NCBI RefSeq assembly: GCF_020184175.1
Contig: NC_065530.1
Span: 37,177,260 to 37,241,259 of the forward strand
DNA from: Aphis gossypii
Taxonomy: Eukaryota > Arthropoda > Insecta > Hemiptera > Aphididae
Direction: 5' to 3'
Length of the DNA stretch: 64,000 bases
The notes under the pieces were generated by a model. The model had not been told where the DNA came from and did not search any database. It saw only the letters and a program-made list of their open reading frames with translations. The position numbers and the translations under genes are program-made. The number at the start of each line of letters is the position of its first letter. The first letter of the stretch is position 1. This document shows, one piece after another, positions 25,401 to 37,878 of the stretch.

Positions 25401-28400
25401 CAATTATCATATGTATATTAATTTTGCATTTATAACTTGAAATTTAATTGAATACATTTCATAATTTATTGACATACGTCCGTAATGAACAAATTATAAT
25501 AAAATGTTAAGTAGGTTAGGTTTTGATATAATTTGTATAACATTTATATTTAATTTGTTTTTAAAAATTTGTATTTACATGTATAAAACTACGTATATTA
25601 TCATTTTATTATCGCCAAAAACGATTTAGGAAAAATAAGTAATAAAGCTATAGAGTAACGACGAATTATACATTGAGTAAATTTTTTTTTAAAATTAATA
25701 ATAAAAATACCCACTGTTTATTGAAATTTGAAATTCAAACGCTTATAAATTAAAATTGTTACTACATGTATATTTATATTTTTTTAATTGCTTGAATTTT
25801 ACAGAATTTTTTCGGCTTAAATAAATATATTATCATTATAAAAAAAACTATTAAAACTAAAAAATACATCCAAATTTGTATAAATAGTTGAATAAGACCT
25901 AATATAATTTTAAAATTATAAAATATATACAGTTGTATAGATATTTTATGAATCAATACAAATATAACATTCATTATAGTATAGCATTTAAATTTAATTA
26001 TAATATTTACATTTTGTATAATGCAAAACACTAAATATTTTTCACTATTAAAAATGTATATTATGTCTACATTTTAAATGTTTTTATATTTGTATGTAAA
26101 ATGAAATTTTAAAACTAAAAGGTCACAGAAGGTTACAATTTAAACTATAATAACTATTATATTCTTAGAAAATGTTACAACAAGAATTTTAAATGAAGTT
26201 ATTTGAAAATGCAAGTTTAACCATCTGTATTTTTGTATAATAAGGTATATAATAATAAGAACTATATAATATGGAATATGAAAATATAATATAGATGAAT
26301 CCTGAATGAAAAAAAAAAGAGTGTACGAATTCAAATTTTCTTTATAACACAATAGATAAGGTTTACATATTTTACTTTTCCACATGTTTTTCCAGTGGGT
26401 GCTTTCTATAGAAATGGTCCATTTTCAATTCCGTTATTATTTAGTAACTCAAATCTCAATAATCTGGATTAAGCTTGGAGTATTCTACTTTAATGTATTT
26501 AAATTTAAGTATAATTCTAATATACCTCAAATTTAAAAACCTATTTCAACTATTATTATTAATTATACAGACATTATTTATTATAATTAAAAATTGACTG
26601 ATTTGAACTATAATTTTTATAATTTATTAAATTAAATTATTTTTTTTAATTAAACATTTTTTGTATAATTATAAATACATAGATAAGTAATGAATATTGT
26701 TATACAATATCAAATTAATTTTTTTCAGTTCTAAAATATCTAATATATATACTAGTGGATTATGTTAATTTGTTATTTGTTTTATTTGTTAATTATTTCA
26801 AATACCTGTGTTGTGTACTATTCGAAGAAAAAAGAAATTTATTAAACAAAATTGTTTTTGCCGCATTCTTACTATAATTTTAAATTTATTATGGTAGGGT
26901 ACTTATCGAACATTATTGAGTAAGACAGTTACCAACAACTTAAAGTGCGCAGGAATTTCATAGATTCCACACTTGATTGTATTCTATTGTATTTTTTAAC
27001 GACAAAAAACGATTCCCTTATAAAAGTTGAACAAAGTGCAAAAGTTGTAAGCCACTTTAATACACATGAGACGAACTATCCATTTCATGAAACGGATAAT
27101 ATAAATACCTAAGTTTTGAAAGGATAAAAAAAAAATAAAAAATATTGTACGATTTTACTATAAATACCCGATGGACGGCCAATAATGAAAGAACGTTAAA
27201 ATAGGTATACACAAAGTAGTAAATATATAACCTAGTCATGAATACTGTTTCATACTGATAGTCAAACGTATAGATACATTAAGTAGGTAACTATTATCGG
27301 TATATGTATTATCCGCGGTATATAGGTTCCGATTCTGCGTACGATTTATGATTCCATGCTGAGTATTGGTTTTATGTTTAAATTTTATACGTACCTATAT
27401 AGATATTTATACTAGAAAATGCCTTCGTGAATAAACTATAAACAATTTTATTTCATTTGTTTCGGATTATGTGAACGATAGTCAAAAGCTATTTTTTCCG
27501 GATTCAAAACACTGAGGTTTATTCAAGATTTTCATTTGGCTCCTTCCGTGGTACAAACGATACGGTCATAGAATATTCGAACGAATCGAACGCACGTACA
27601 GAATATTGATAAAAATAACTTTTTGAATAATATTTGTTTTTAATAGAACTTTTTTAAAAATTATAATCTTATATCTTATAGTAATTTTAGTTTAAAATCT
27701 ACTACATTTGAGAAAAATGAAGTACGTTGATCAATGACGAAGTTGTTTATGTTGTTTGGATATATTACGTTTAAAATAAAACATCTGCATGACCTAAATG
27801 TTAAACTTTAATGTTTTTGAGCTTTATTCATTTTAGGATAGCATTTAATAATAATAATTCTAATGTAGGATATATTTTTAATTAAATTGAGTATACCTAG
27901 TAATAAATTTCAATAAGGAGTCTACACAGCTTATGTACTTGTATGCCTTCTAGACCTACCAAACCCATAATACCATACTAAATTTATATATTTTATATCC
28001 CTCCATCAATATCCTATTTTATTATAATATAACATAAGTAACGATTGCAAAAAACAAAGAGAATAAAAATAAAGATTCAGAAGAATACTTTTAAGAATAT
28101 TATCAATATGAAGAAAAACCTTAATATTTACAAAATATAAAAATTAGAGGTTTCATGCTTAACCATTTTTTCGGGGTTATTGATTAATTTTATTGACTAT
28201 ATCGGAGACTTAATACAACAAAATCATTCACAAATAAAGATGATCTTCATTTTTACAACATAAAATACTACAGTATACAAAAAAAAATTTTTCTACAATT
28301 TAATATTATTTTTCAGTATAATGACTATCGTTTTAAAAAAAAATTACTAAAAAGTAAAAATCTTATAATATTTATTAAATTTGATAGATGAAAAGAAATA

Positions 28401-28716
28401 CGAGTGATATGTAATATGGTTAGCTTTTTCTGTCTTTCCTTTATCTAACTGTTAAAAATATATTACCACAAATCAATTAAGTTTTAAAATTATTTACTAA
28501 GATTTAAATTATAATTTGCATATAAAGAAAATTACAGATTTAAAAAATCTTATTGAACCACCAGATTTTAACTAAGTAAATAAATTATTTTAATGTCTTA
28601 AATTGTTCTATAATAATTTATAAATTCAAAATCGTATACATTTATGTTGTTATCAGATACTTTAAAAAAGTATAGTAAAACTTGAGCTATACAAAAGATA
28701 TACTGAGAAATGCATC

Positions 28717-28937
28717 ATTAAGAGAAAAAGTGTTGGGTCAAAAAACAAGAAAACGTGATGTGATCCACAATTTCAAGAAGGGTTTATGTGGTCGGCAACA
28801 CGATGTTATACGATTTTTTTTTTTTATCTACCTAGAGAGTTGAACGAGTTTGAATTTCTGAGTACTTTAATATGACGTGGAAATACGAAATAACTGCAAA
28901 GAGGTTTTCTCACCACGTGGGCTTTCTCTTAAGGGTA
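28717..28937. mobile_element. Possible MITE-like relic with weak inverted ends
   Basis: The word TTAAGAGAAA near 28719 is mirrored on the other strand near 28935 (TTTCTCTTAA), with a slightly more GC-rich, non-coding interior of about 200 bp. The match is only about 10 bp and no target duplication is clear. Confidence 0.2.
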
Positions 28938-30149
28938 TATACTATACACGTTACACCAAAAGATTCAGTAATGTAAATGAGATTGCTATTTTTTTTATCA
29001 AAAATATTGTTCAGTAATTTGTTTTTACATTAAATTTAAATACTTTTTTTTATTATAGTATTGTGAAACAAATTAATAGTAATGATAACTATTAGGTAAT
29101 AAGTTATTGCTACCTCATTAGTATTTAATATAATAATTTTTCTCTGTTATACACTTTTATAAATTTAATAATAATCATATATCTTTGTATCATTATGCGT
29201 GAACTTTAATAAACCACAAGTCACTACCGTACCACTTTTCCATAATACATTTTTTTGCATAAGATTATACTCACCAAAATTGAAAAGTATAATAGTTTGG
29301 TCTATAAGTTATAATTAATTATTTTTTTATTATTTCAAATATTTATAAACTATTTCGTGGACACTGTTTAACAAACCAATATTATATACAGTACACCGGA
29401 CTTGTAAATTATTAATTTATTTAAACATTGTATTACATAATATTATAAACAAACACCACTGGATTCATCCGAGCGTCTACAAGAGTCAAGAATCAACATT
29501 ATGCATTCACAAATAATTATAAAACTATATACAAAGTTCAGAAAAAATTATATTAAATAACTTTAATCTTCATTTTGTAATCAACAACACAATTAATTCA
29601 TTAATAGCGTATAAACTATATTAACTTAATGTCATTAATTTTGACACAGTATTAATTTATCGTATGTATAAGTATTATAATTAAAATAATATATTTGAAT
29701 CTAATTATATGAATGTAATAATATATTATATACTTAATAATAATTAGTTGTGATTGGTAGTGTTTGTAGCAATCAAATTAAATTTTGTTGCATAACATTA
29801 TATTTATCTATTATTTAAATACAATAACATTTTTTAATAATAAATTATAAATAATTTAGCCATTCTATTTTATATAAAATAGTATTCAAAAACCATACAA
29901 CAATTTTTTATTCTAGATAACTTAATAATTTATACAAACTATGAATGTTAATAACATTAATTATTTATTTTTTTAAAACACTATAATAGTCCTTATTTAT
30001 TTCAAACCCATTATCTTTAGTACACAAATTGAAAAAATGCAATAAGAATTTGTTTAGATTTTTATTTTGGTGCATCAACATTTTCAGGATAACTATCATA
30101 TAGTTAAATAACTGAAAAAAAAAAGGTAAACATGTTTGGTAAATTGTTC

Positions 30150-30169
30150 TGTATACCTATAGGTATACA
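30150..30169. other. Perfect 20-bp palindrome
   Basis: TGTATACCTATAGGTATACA equals its own reverse complement. The word TTGTTCTGT occurs at its left edge (the last two bases overlapping it) and again just after it. Confidence 0.6.
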
Positions 30170-30530
30170 AATTTTGTTCTGTCTATGTCTTGAAATATTT
30201 AAGTTAAATTAAAATAAAGTACCTACTGTCTAAAGGTTTTATAAATAATAAAATTATTTGATTTTTTTCTAATCCTACATCCATATTCTATATATTAATC
30301 GTGTATTATTTAACCTTGGAGATAAAATATAATAAATAATAAATTGAATGAAAAGTTTTGATTAGTTATCAAGTTTTAGAGGACATTTTAATGCAAAACT
30401 TATTTTTCTTACAGTAAACATTAATACGATTCTAGTTATTATTAAAAAAAAAAAAAAATAATAATAATAAACTGCAAGAGTTAATAAAGAGTAACTTAAT
30501 AATTTAAATATGCCTCTTTATATCTGTTTG

Positions 30531-30549
30531 TATATATATATATATATAT
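30531..30549. repeat. (AT)n microsatellite
   Basis: About nine AT units. Confidence 0.85.
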
Positions 30550-31539
30550 GCAAGTGTATATAACAGTTGTTTTAAGTCATATTGTTAAATAAATAAAAGT
30601 TTAATAGCAAAGAGCACGTTGAACCAACAAATTATATTATTTAAATAATGTTATTAAAAAAAAAATTCAGAGTAACAAAACCCTTCGAGCCCTCTCTCTT
30701 GTCGACACGAATTACGCTTAAAGGTAGCATGTTAAAGTCTAAAAAGACTACACATTTTTTAATTTTTGATATTTTAACACGGCATACTGTGATAAATAGA
30801 GTCACGCTCTAAATCTCAAATACTACGAATATCAATGTAATATACACGCATTTTTTATGACGATTGGAAGTACCTAATGAATACGTTTATTTTAATTAAA
30901 CTTTTAATCATAAATTGAAAATATGGACAAGAATTTTAATTCTACTCGTTTCAAATAAAATATCAATATTTTATTTAGTATATTCTATTTAACGTTCAAA
31001 AAAACGTTTGTTATAAAAATGCGTATGGATGAAAAAATAATATTTTTGTAAATATACACGATATTATTGTATGCACATTTTGCAAACCTAAAATGAATTT
31101 ATATATTTTTAATTTAGTATTTTTTTAACAATAAAATGCACGTCTTCTATACATTTTACAACAAATCAAGTATTTTATAACGTTATTTTGCAAAATATTT
31201 AACTGACAAACATTTACTAATATAACGATATTATACTAAGATATACTTAGCTTAAGTACAAGATTTTCTATTTAAATTTCATTATGATATCAAATTCGAT
31301 TAATTAAACAGGTAACCAATACGATTAAATTTAAATAAATCTGTGATCAACGTGATTTTTATTCAGTTATAGATGTTGTTAAAAATAAATAATTCAAATA
31401 TCAATGAGCCGTTGTTTGTATAACCATACTAATAACCGATAAGTAAATGTTTAAGTATAGATATGTTGTGTAATGCTCTCATAATAACATATTATGTTAG
31501 TCTGCAAAAACTTCTCAGGTCTGTTTAAGTGTATTGTTG

Positions 31540-31850
31540 TGATTAGCGTAACAGCGGCATATCTAGGATTTGTATCGCCAATACACATATATTTTGTTAC
31601 TTGACATAAATAAAAATATAGTTTAAGTTATATGTAAAAAAAGAAAAATAGCCAATCGAGTCATTCATATAATATAAGACGTATGGAATGATTAAAATTA
31701 ATAATCGTAATATTTTATACTCTATTACAAATTGATTTTGTATAATATAACGCGTGTTAAAGGAATTTTCGTGTTCCCCGAGCTCTCCGAGCACCCCAAC
31801 CCCACTAAACAAATCAAAAATCAAAAAACGATTAATGTTTTTGACCATCT
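31540..31850. mobile_element. Possible transposon relic
   Basis: The left part contains AGCGGCATATCTAGGATTTG, similar to a terminus word I associate with insect DNA transposons. The right part, read on the minus strand, is GTGGGGTTGGGGTGCTCGGA, a G-rich block unlike its surroundings. No terminal repeat or target duplication could be matched. The minus-strand open frame across it (31597-31848) is not recognisable. Confidence 0.22.
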
Positions 31851-32041
31851 AAAATAAATAATACTTTTTGTATGCATTCACAAGCTTGGACTTTCAAAAT
31901 TTAATTTCTAGTCAAAACAATCGTTGAGCACCGCCTTCAGTCGGTCACCTGCTACACAAATACCTACCATATACGACTGGTCTCATATTAAATAATATTA
32001 TTATATTATATACAGTTTAATAAAATCGCGTGCCTTACTAT

Positions 32042-32075
32042 AACAACAACAACAACAACAACAGCAGCAGCAGCG
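32042..32075. repeat. (CAA)n followed by (CAG)n
   Basis: Seven CAA-type units run directly into four to five CAG units. Confidence 0.9.
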
Positions 32076-32425
32076 GACGATAAGAATATTATACGTATTT
32101 TCATTTCACCGGGCACAATTTATTGTTACGGACGAACGGCATGCCGATACGTACAAACCGTATACCACTTCTCTGTGTATAGACGCATATTATAGCGTAT
32201 ACCCGTACCATATATTATAACAATATAAATATATACACATTTCGGATCACGGTATATATTGTATACGAGCCGTCGCAACACACTCGTACGAGCGGGACGA
32301 TATTGCGTTTTCGATGCGATCCGCGTTCGCTTTTCCGCGCGGCGGGTATAATTTGCGGAAGCCGGGGCAGGGTACAATTTGAATATCAAAACAATGTGTC
32401 CCCCGCACACACGCACAGTGCAGTG

Positions 32426-32458
32426 TATATAACGCATTATGCCGACCCCGGACCGTCA
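32426..32458 (+). promoter_or_regulatory. TATA box plus initiator core promoter
   Basis: TATATAA at 32426-32432 lies 32 bp upstream of the A of a TCAG-type initiator (TCA at 32456-32458), inside GC-rich sequence. This is the spacing expected of an RNA polymerase II core promoter and predicts a start near 32458 on the plus strand. The spacing is seen; promoter function is inferred. Confidence 0.42.
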
Positions 32459-32566
32459 GCTGCCGGGTCTTTGGACTGTATAGAGAGGTACCTTGGCTCT
32501 CCGTAATACGTCATATATCGCCGTATATTACACACACACACACGCGTATAGGTATTATAGAAGCGT

Positions 32567-32590
32567 ATTATATATATATATATATATATA
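32567..32590. repeat. (TA)n microsatellite
   Basis: About 12 TA units. Confidence 0.9.
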
Positions 32591-32903
32591 CGTCGTCGCG
32601 TATCGCTATGATATCGTTTCGTTCGTATACGGCCGGCGCAAGGAATAAACCGCCGTCGCATTGTAAAACTTTTCCCGAGCCGTTTGTTGCGACGCATACA
32701 CCGCAGTAACGCAGTGGTATCGGTAGTAGGTACGTATGTGTGCGTATTATACCCCACACACAAACACACTATTGTTACGATTATTGTTGTTTTGCAGTAG
32801 TTGTAGTCGTCGTCGTCGTAACAGCAGCAGTAACAGTACACACATATATACTAGAGACAGAAGAGGAGCGTGCGGACGGTACATACGCGTTATTTAATGT
32901 TAC

Positions 32904-32926
32904 AAATATATATATATATATATATA
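32904..32926. repeat. (AT)n microsatellite
   Basis: About 11 AT units. Confidence 0.9.
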
Positions 32927-33021
32927 CACACAACGTATCGAGTGTGTAGGATACGTATGAGTATGTGCACTTCCGTATCGACTGAACCGTATGCGGATAG
33001 AGAGACACGCATATAAATATA

Positions 33022-33042
33022 TGTGTGTGTGTGTGTGCGCGT
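33022..33042. repeat. (TG)n microsatellite
   Basis: A TG run passing into GCGCGTGCG. Confidence 0.85.
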
Positions 33043-33420
33043 GCGGGCAGAGAGGAAGAGACCGCCCGAGGCGAGTGTTATTGGCATTTCGCTAATTGCG
33101 ACCGTTTACCGCCGCCGTGGGTAGCCAGCGCACAGCCCCTAAACATTCGATCCCCGTTCCGCCGCCGTGTCGGTGTTCCGTCGAAATTCCGAGGGCGGCG
33201 GAGGAAGCGACGTTTTCTACTCCTCGACACGCGGATCGGCGTATTGAAAAACCGAGACCGGCCGGGGAGGCGAGGGTCCGGGGCGGCGATAACAGTATAC
33301 TTGTTACCGGCGAGTTGAAAAGTCTAATAGGTCAGTGTGTTTTTATTTTTGCTGCTCGCACTGTAGTTGTGTATCACTCGCCAAAGCGTAGCTCGTAAAA
33401 ATGTCATTAAATGTTTAAAT

Positions 33421-36400
33421 TATAAACGGATACCCATAACACGAGCATTACTATTCGTTTTGTTTGGCCTTTTATCTCGTGAGATAATTTGTTTATGTAT
33501 ACCTACATTATAAAAGTTTTCAAAAGTTTATTTACATTTTATCTCCCATATAAAACAATTTCCTCGGCAACCAAAAATAAATAAATAATAATATAGGTAA
33601 TTATTATTAATTAAATACTCGAGACTCTCTATTATTTCAAAAAGTTTTGTTTGTTTTGTTTGTAAATTCTTTAAATTATAGATTTAAATTTCGAGACGCG
33701 ACTCTTAGGTCGCGGAAACAAAATAAATAGGGGATGTTCCTCGGTAGTGGGAGTGAGCTGGGGTAAAACCCTCGCTAGTATTTATATCATTATGTGTATA
33801 GTATAAAAACAAATAAAAAAGGATTTTATGTACCATAACTATATAATAATATAGCCGTGGCGTACCTATCCGGTTTATTCGCACGCTTACTCCTAGATTC
33901 GGATGTCTATATAGTTTTGATATTTTTATAGAAACATGTAGCTATAACTGAGGTATTATCAATAAGTGTCAATCAGTAGACAGTCTTTCGAATTGTATTA
34001 CATATTTCATCCTGTGCTTAATTATTTATATTGTACGTTAATACATTTACACCATACCATAATAATAAGATAACGCTAAAAATTAACACACCACAATGAT
34101 CTAAGGTTCAGACGGTTCAGTAAATAATTACACATATTATATAGTATATGTATAGTACACATTGTATTCACACGACACTAGACAACAATACACATTTTAT
34201 CGTTTTTACGTTCAGCTATTTTTACTGTTTACATATAGTGTTACAAATTAGTAACCATTACATAAATGTTTATGTTACTTTTAGAGGCATTTATCGAAAC
34301 AACTAATATTTCAAAAATGTATTTTAAGGTAAATATTATCTGCAATATAATGTGGCAGTTAGATTTAATTGCCAACCATTATTACCTCAATAGTAATATC
34401 ATATATTTATATAAACATATAGTATAATGTTCTGAAATGGAGTTATATTTTAGAATAAATTTATAGAAAATAATTATATTTCTAAAATGCAATCATGTAT
34501 ATAAAATATACGTGTACATTTAACACGAATCAACAAATGATTAAAACATCATAATCAAAATAAAGCCATATACCTACTTATATCCTCCTTATTTCCTTTT
34601 TTATATGAATACAAAAATTATAGGTATATCTTTTTTAAATATTGTTGAGTTAATGGAAGACTGATTAATAACAATTGTCACTGTCGCACAGTTTGTTATT
34701 TTATAATTTAAAGACACTTAAAAAATTCTGGGCTAGTAGTAAAATGTATTCAGTTTTTTCCCATCGCATTTTTTGAACATTCTTGGATTCATTAAAAACA
34801 AAAGCATCTCTTATACTATATACAATCAAGTAAAATTATTATGCGCCGTATTAACTACTTTGAGCTATTCAAACAGATAAATTAATTTTTATTCAAACAA
34901 TGATCCGCATAATAATTTAACTATTGACAAAAAAAAAAAAAATTAAAGATAAACGAAAATAATTAACAGTCTTTATAATGGCGAACGAAAAATGTTAACA
35001 TAATACGCTTACAACCCAATCCTAACCCATCCAGTTTATTAAATCAAGTGAGTTGTTTTTAGTATGTAACAATTCTATCTTGTTTACGGCCCTTTTCAGG
35101 TTAATATGTTATCCATAAAATACATACTTTGGAACAAATTTTTGGTCACGAAAATTTCTCCTGAGTAGTTAAATGGGTGTGCACAGTATACGAGGTAGGA
35201 AGTAGGTAGATGTAGGTACATAGTTAATTTGCTATTCTGACAAGGAGATAGCAAAAAAGCCTTTTTGACGTTATTCATTGTTTACAGCACACTTAACAAG
35301 TTTTTAATGTCGGTAAATGAATATGACAGAATATTTGTTAGTTTAAGACATGCGGGAGAGGGTCAAAAGTTATCTGATATATTTTCAATCAGAAAAAAAA
35401 AAAAACTAAATCTTTACAAATCCATAATGTAATTTTATTTACATTCATAATAAATCAAAATAATACCTATTAACTAGTGTAATATTTAACATTTAATTTT
35501 AAATTCATTTAACTAAATTGTACCAAGTTTAAAAAAAAAAAGTATAATTAAAAATCATAATATACGTTTTGTATATTTTAGAGGAATAATGTGTACCTGT
35601 ACCATTTTTTTTATATTTACAATTTGATTTATACACTATTATTACAAATACATAAAGTTAAAAACAGTGCTTGAATGAGTTATGTACATTGAAATGATAC
35701 TTGGACATGTAAAGAAATTTTTAGTGTAGGTATATCTGTTTTAATTAAATATTAAAGTAAAACAGTTTAGATCATATGAAATAATTCATTTGACTTATAA
35801 TTTGCAAACCAACCTACTTAATTTTGTTTATACACCAACATTTAATTTAATAGTTTTGAAGGTAATGACTTTGTAAACCTTTTGAAGAGGAAAATAGTTA
35901 TATTTAATTTCCGTATATTACTGTACAAAGGATAGTGACAGATTAAAAAAAAATAATAACAACAAAACGAGAGAACATTTCTCTCTAGAAAATATCTTGA
36001 GTAAAGGAGACTATGTATTGTTATACGAATAATTATACGGACAATTAACTTAAAAACAAAGTAAAGAAGTATTAATTTAATGTAATACTACACCATTGCT
36101 TTGGTTTTAAGTTTGAGAAGTCAATGTTATATTAAATAAAAGTTTGCTTTAAGAATATCTATAGAGTATAAACTTATATATGGCATCATAAAATTAGCTT
36201 TTTCAATTTTTACTCAAAATACATAATAATATGATGACCAAACTTTATAAAATATTGTTTATAAAACTTAAAGAATTTGTCTTTGAAAAAACTTTATACA
36301 AAATAATAATTAATATGATAATGGTTAAATATGACGTATTTTTTAAACATAATATAGAAAGATTAAGAACCCGATACTTATATTTAAGTATGTATTTAAT

Positions 36401-37755
36401 TTGAAAAATAAAAATTTATTTTATGTATGAGGTATTATTTCGTAGGCATATTGACAAAACTATTTAGATAATTGGAATAGAAACTAAAATAAATTTTATG
36501 AAAAGCTGATTTCAATTAGATATTTCATTTGAAGTACACTATGCGTTATAATTTATTAGTGTAATTTATAAAATACATGTGCCGTTTGAAACTATTTACT
36601 CTATATATTATTTGATACTGAACTATGGAATTATCGCTATATATAGTAAAATGTAGCATTTGGAAATATATAAAGTTACGTGGTTACGTTGTATACAGTT
36701 AACACTGTTGTCTGTTTCCCTGTTTTATTTTCAGCTATAATAATAATATTGTATCTAACGACAAATTATTGTGATGCAAATAATTCACATACGCTATTAG
36801 CTATAAATATCTTTAGTTGTTATTTGTTAACCATTAAACAAAAACAAATCTCATGCATTTTTTTTTTTTAATATAGCAGTTTTTTTCTAATTTTATTTCA
36901 TAAGCAAATATACCTAGGTATATATTTGAAAAAAATGTTAATAACGGTAGCTTACATTTTAAAACGCTTATTTTACACAACACAAACGAAATTAAGTTGA
37001 AAAATTAGTATGATGTTCGATGGGCATATTGACTGTATAATCAAATGTTTACAACACATAAGGGATTCAGTGTGGAATGGTTTGCGTTTATAAACACATT
37101 CTCCGCTCCACTTGTACAATTTAAAATTATATAATTTTTTACACTAACAATCTGTTGGAAAGGTAAGTTTTATGGTGTTTTATTTGTTGTATAAATAAAT
37201 ATAGTTAAGGAAGAATTCTTTCCATTTCAAACATTCATTATTTTTCGCTCCAAACGTGTTAAACCATCTTATACCGCAAATTTATAAAGGTTACCAAAAT
37301 ATGGTTTACAAATATTTGATGGTTAATACATACTAAAATAAAAAAATACAAAATATACGTTTGAGTGAATTAAATATATAAAAATACTTGTAATAATACT
37401 TAAAATCTATTTGTTTTAAAATAAAATTTGTATATCATCAAAGATAACTTTAGAAAACGTCAAAAACATAAATAATATTATACATCAATTTATATTAATA
37501 ACAAGTGTGTTATATATCAAATCACAGCATAACAATGCATCAATATAGTTTATATATTATATGGATACACTTTTGTAAATATATAATAAATATAACTTTA
37601 TTAAATTTGTAACGTTATTTTACAAAAATAACCATTCTTTAATAATTTCATTTTGAATATTCATATAATTATATTATTATGTACATAAGTTATAATAAAT
37701 ATGTTAAGATAGTTAAATCTGTAAGCACGTTAAATTCCTTTTTTTTTTAAACGTG
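33421..37755. other. AT-rich DNA, no gene seen
   Basis: Possibly the first intron downstream of the 32-33 kb promoter. A slightly conserved-looking patch lies at 37060-37120 with the 10-bp palindrome GTTTATAAAC (37086-37095). Open frames at 35096-35278 (-) and 36680-36871 (+) are not supported. Confidence 0.45.
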
Positions 37756-37878
37756 TTTAAATACAATGCAACAAACTATAGTTTCATTATATTGAATATA
37801 TTATATTCAAAATATAAACCTTACAAAATTATTTTTAAGTCAAACATAGAAACTATAGTTTGTTGCATTGTATTTAAA
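37756..37878. mobile_element. 123-bp element with perfect 30-bp inverted repeats
   Basis: Arms 37756-37785 and 37849-37878 are exact reverse complements over 30 bp (left arm begins TTTAAATACAATGCAACAAA), separated by a 63-bp AT-rich centre that contains a further small palindrome. TTAA sits at both outer edges (37757-37760, 37874-37877), which could be a piggyBac-type TTAA target duplication or just part of the palindrome. Perfect arms in drifting AT-rich DNA imply a young insertion, recent gene conversion or selection on the hairpin. It is too short to encode protein. The family is not identified. Confidence 0.6.

Larger units (their letters stand above)
22421..31539. other. 9-kb AT-rich desert, no gene seen
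   Basis: Extremely AT-rich. A patch with more G+C lies at 27280-27600. Two small palindromes are recorded in the findings. Open frames such as 25774-26031 (-) have I/F/Y/K/N-only composition and are judged random. Confidence 0.45.
32458..33330 (+). other. Predicted non-coding first exon (5' UTR)
   Basis: From the predicted start at 32458 the GC-rich transcribed strand runs to AG-GTCAGT at 33330/33331, after which composition drops sharply to AT-rich. Several upstream ATGs open short frames with no recognisable product, so the region would be untranslated leader. A nearer start inside the TG-repeat area is equally possible. Confidence 0.25.
31851..33420 (+). promoter_or_regulatory. CpG-rich promoter region with simple repeats
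   Basis: The strongest GC/CpG island of the window, densest at 32280-32500 and 33050-33320. It holds CAA/CAG, TA, CGT and TG microsatellites and the TATA/initiator pair described at 32426-32458. Open frames on both strands (for example 33025-33318 and 33096-33398) are arginine/proline-rich shadows of the CpG composition. A donor-like site, TAATAG then GTCAGT at 33331, could end a non-coding first exon. The gene served is not visible in the window. Confidence 0.5.

Noticed and set aside
25774..26385. Two minus-strand open frames of 81-85 codons
   Set aside because: Almost entirely Ile/Phe/Tyr/Lys/Asn/Leu from A/T-only codons; typical chance frames in very AT-rich DNA.
32437..33087. Several overlapping minus-strand frames up to 134 codons
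   Set aside because: They are translations of TA, TG and CGT microsatellites (poly-YI, HTHT, TTT runs) in the CpG island, not genes.
33025..33398. Two overlapping plus frames of 97 and 100 codons
   Set aside because: Arg/Pro/Ala-rich in both frames, as expected from CpG composition; no domain, and the frames compete for the same bases.
33850..33910. 'gtggcgtacctatccgg' as a transposon terminus
   Set aside because: No matching second end within a kilobase and no structure to support it.
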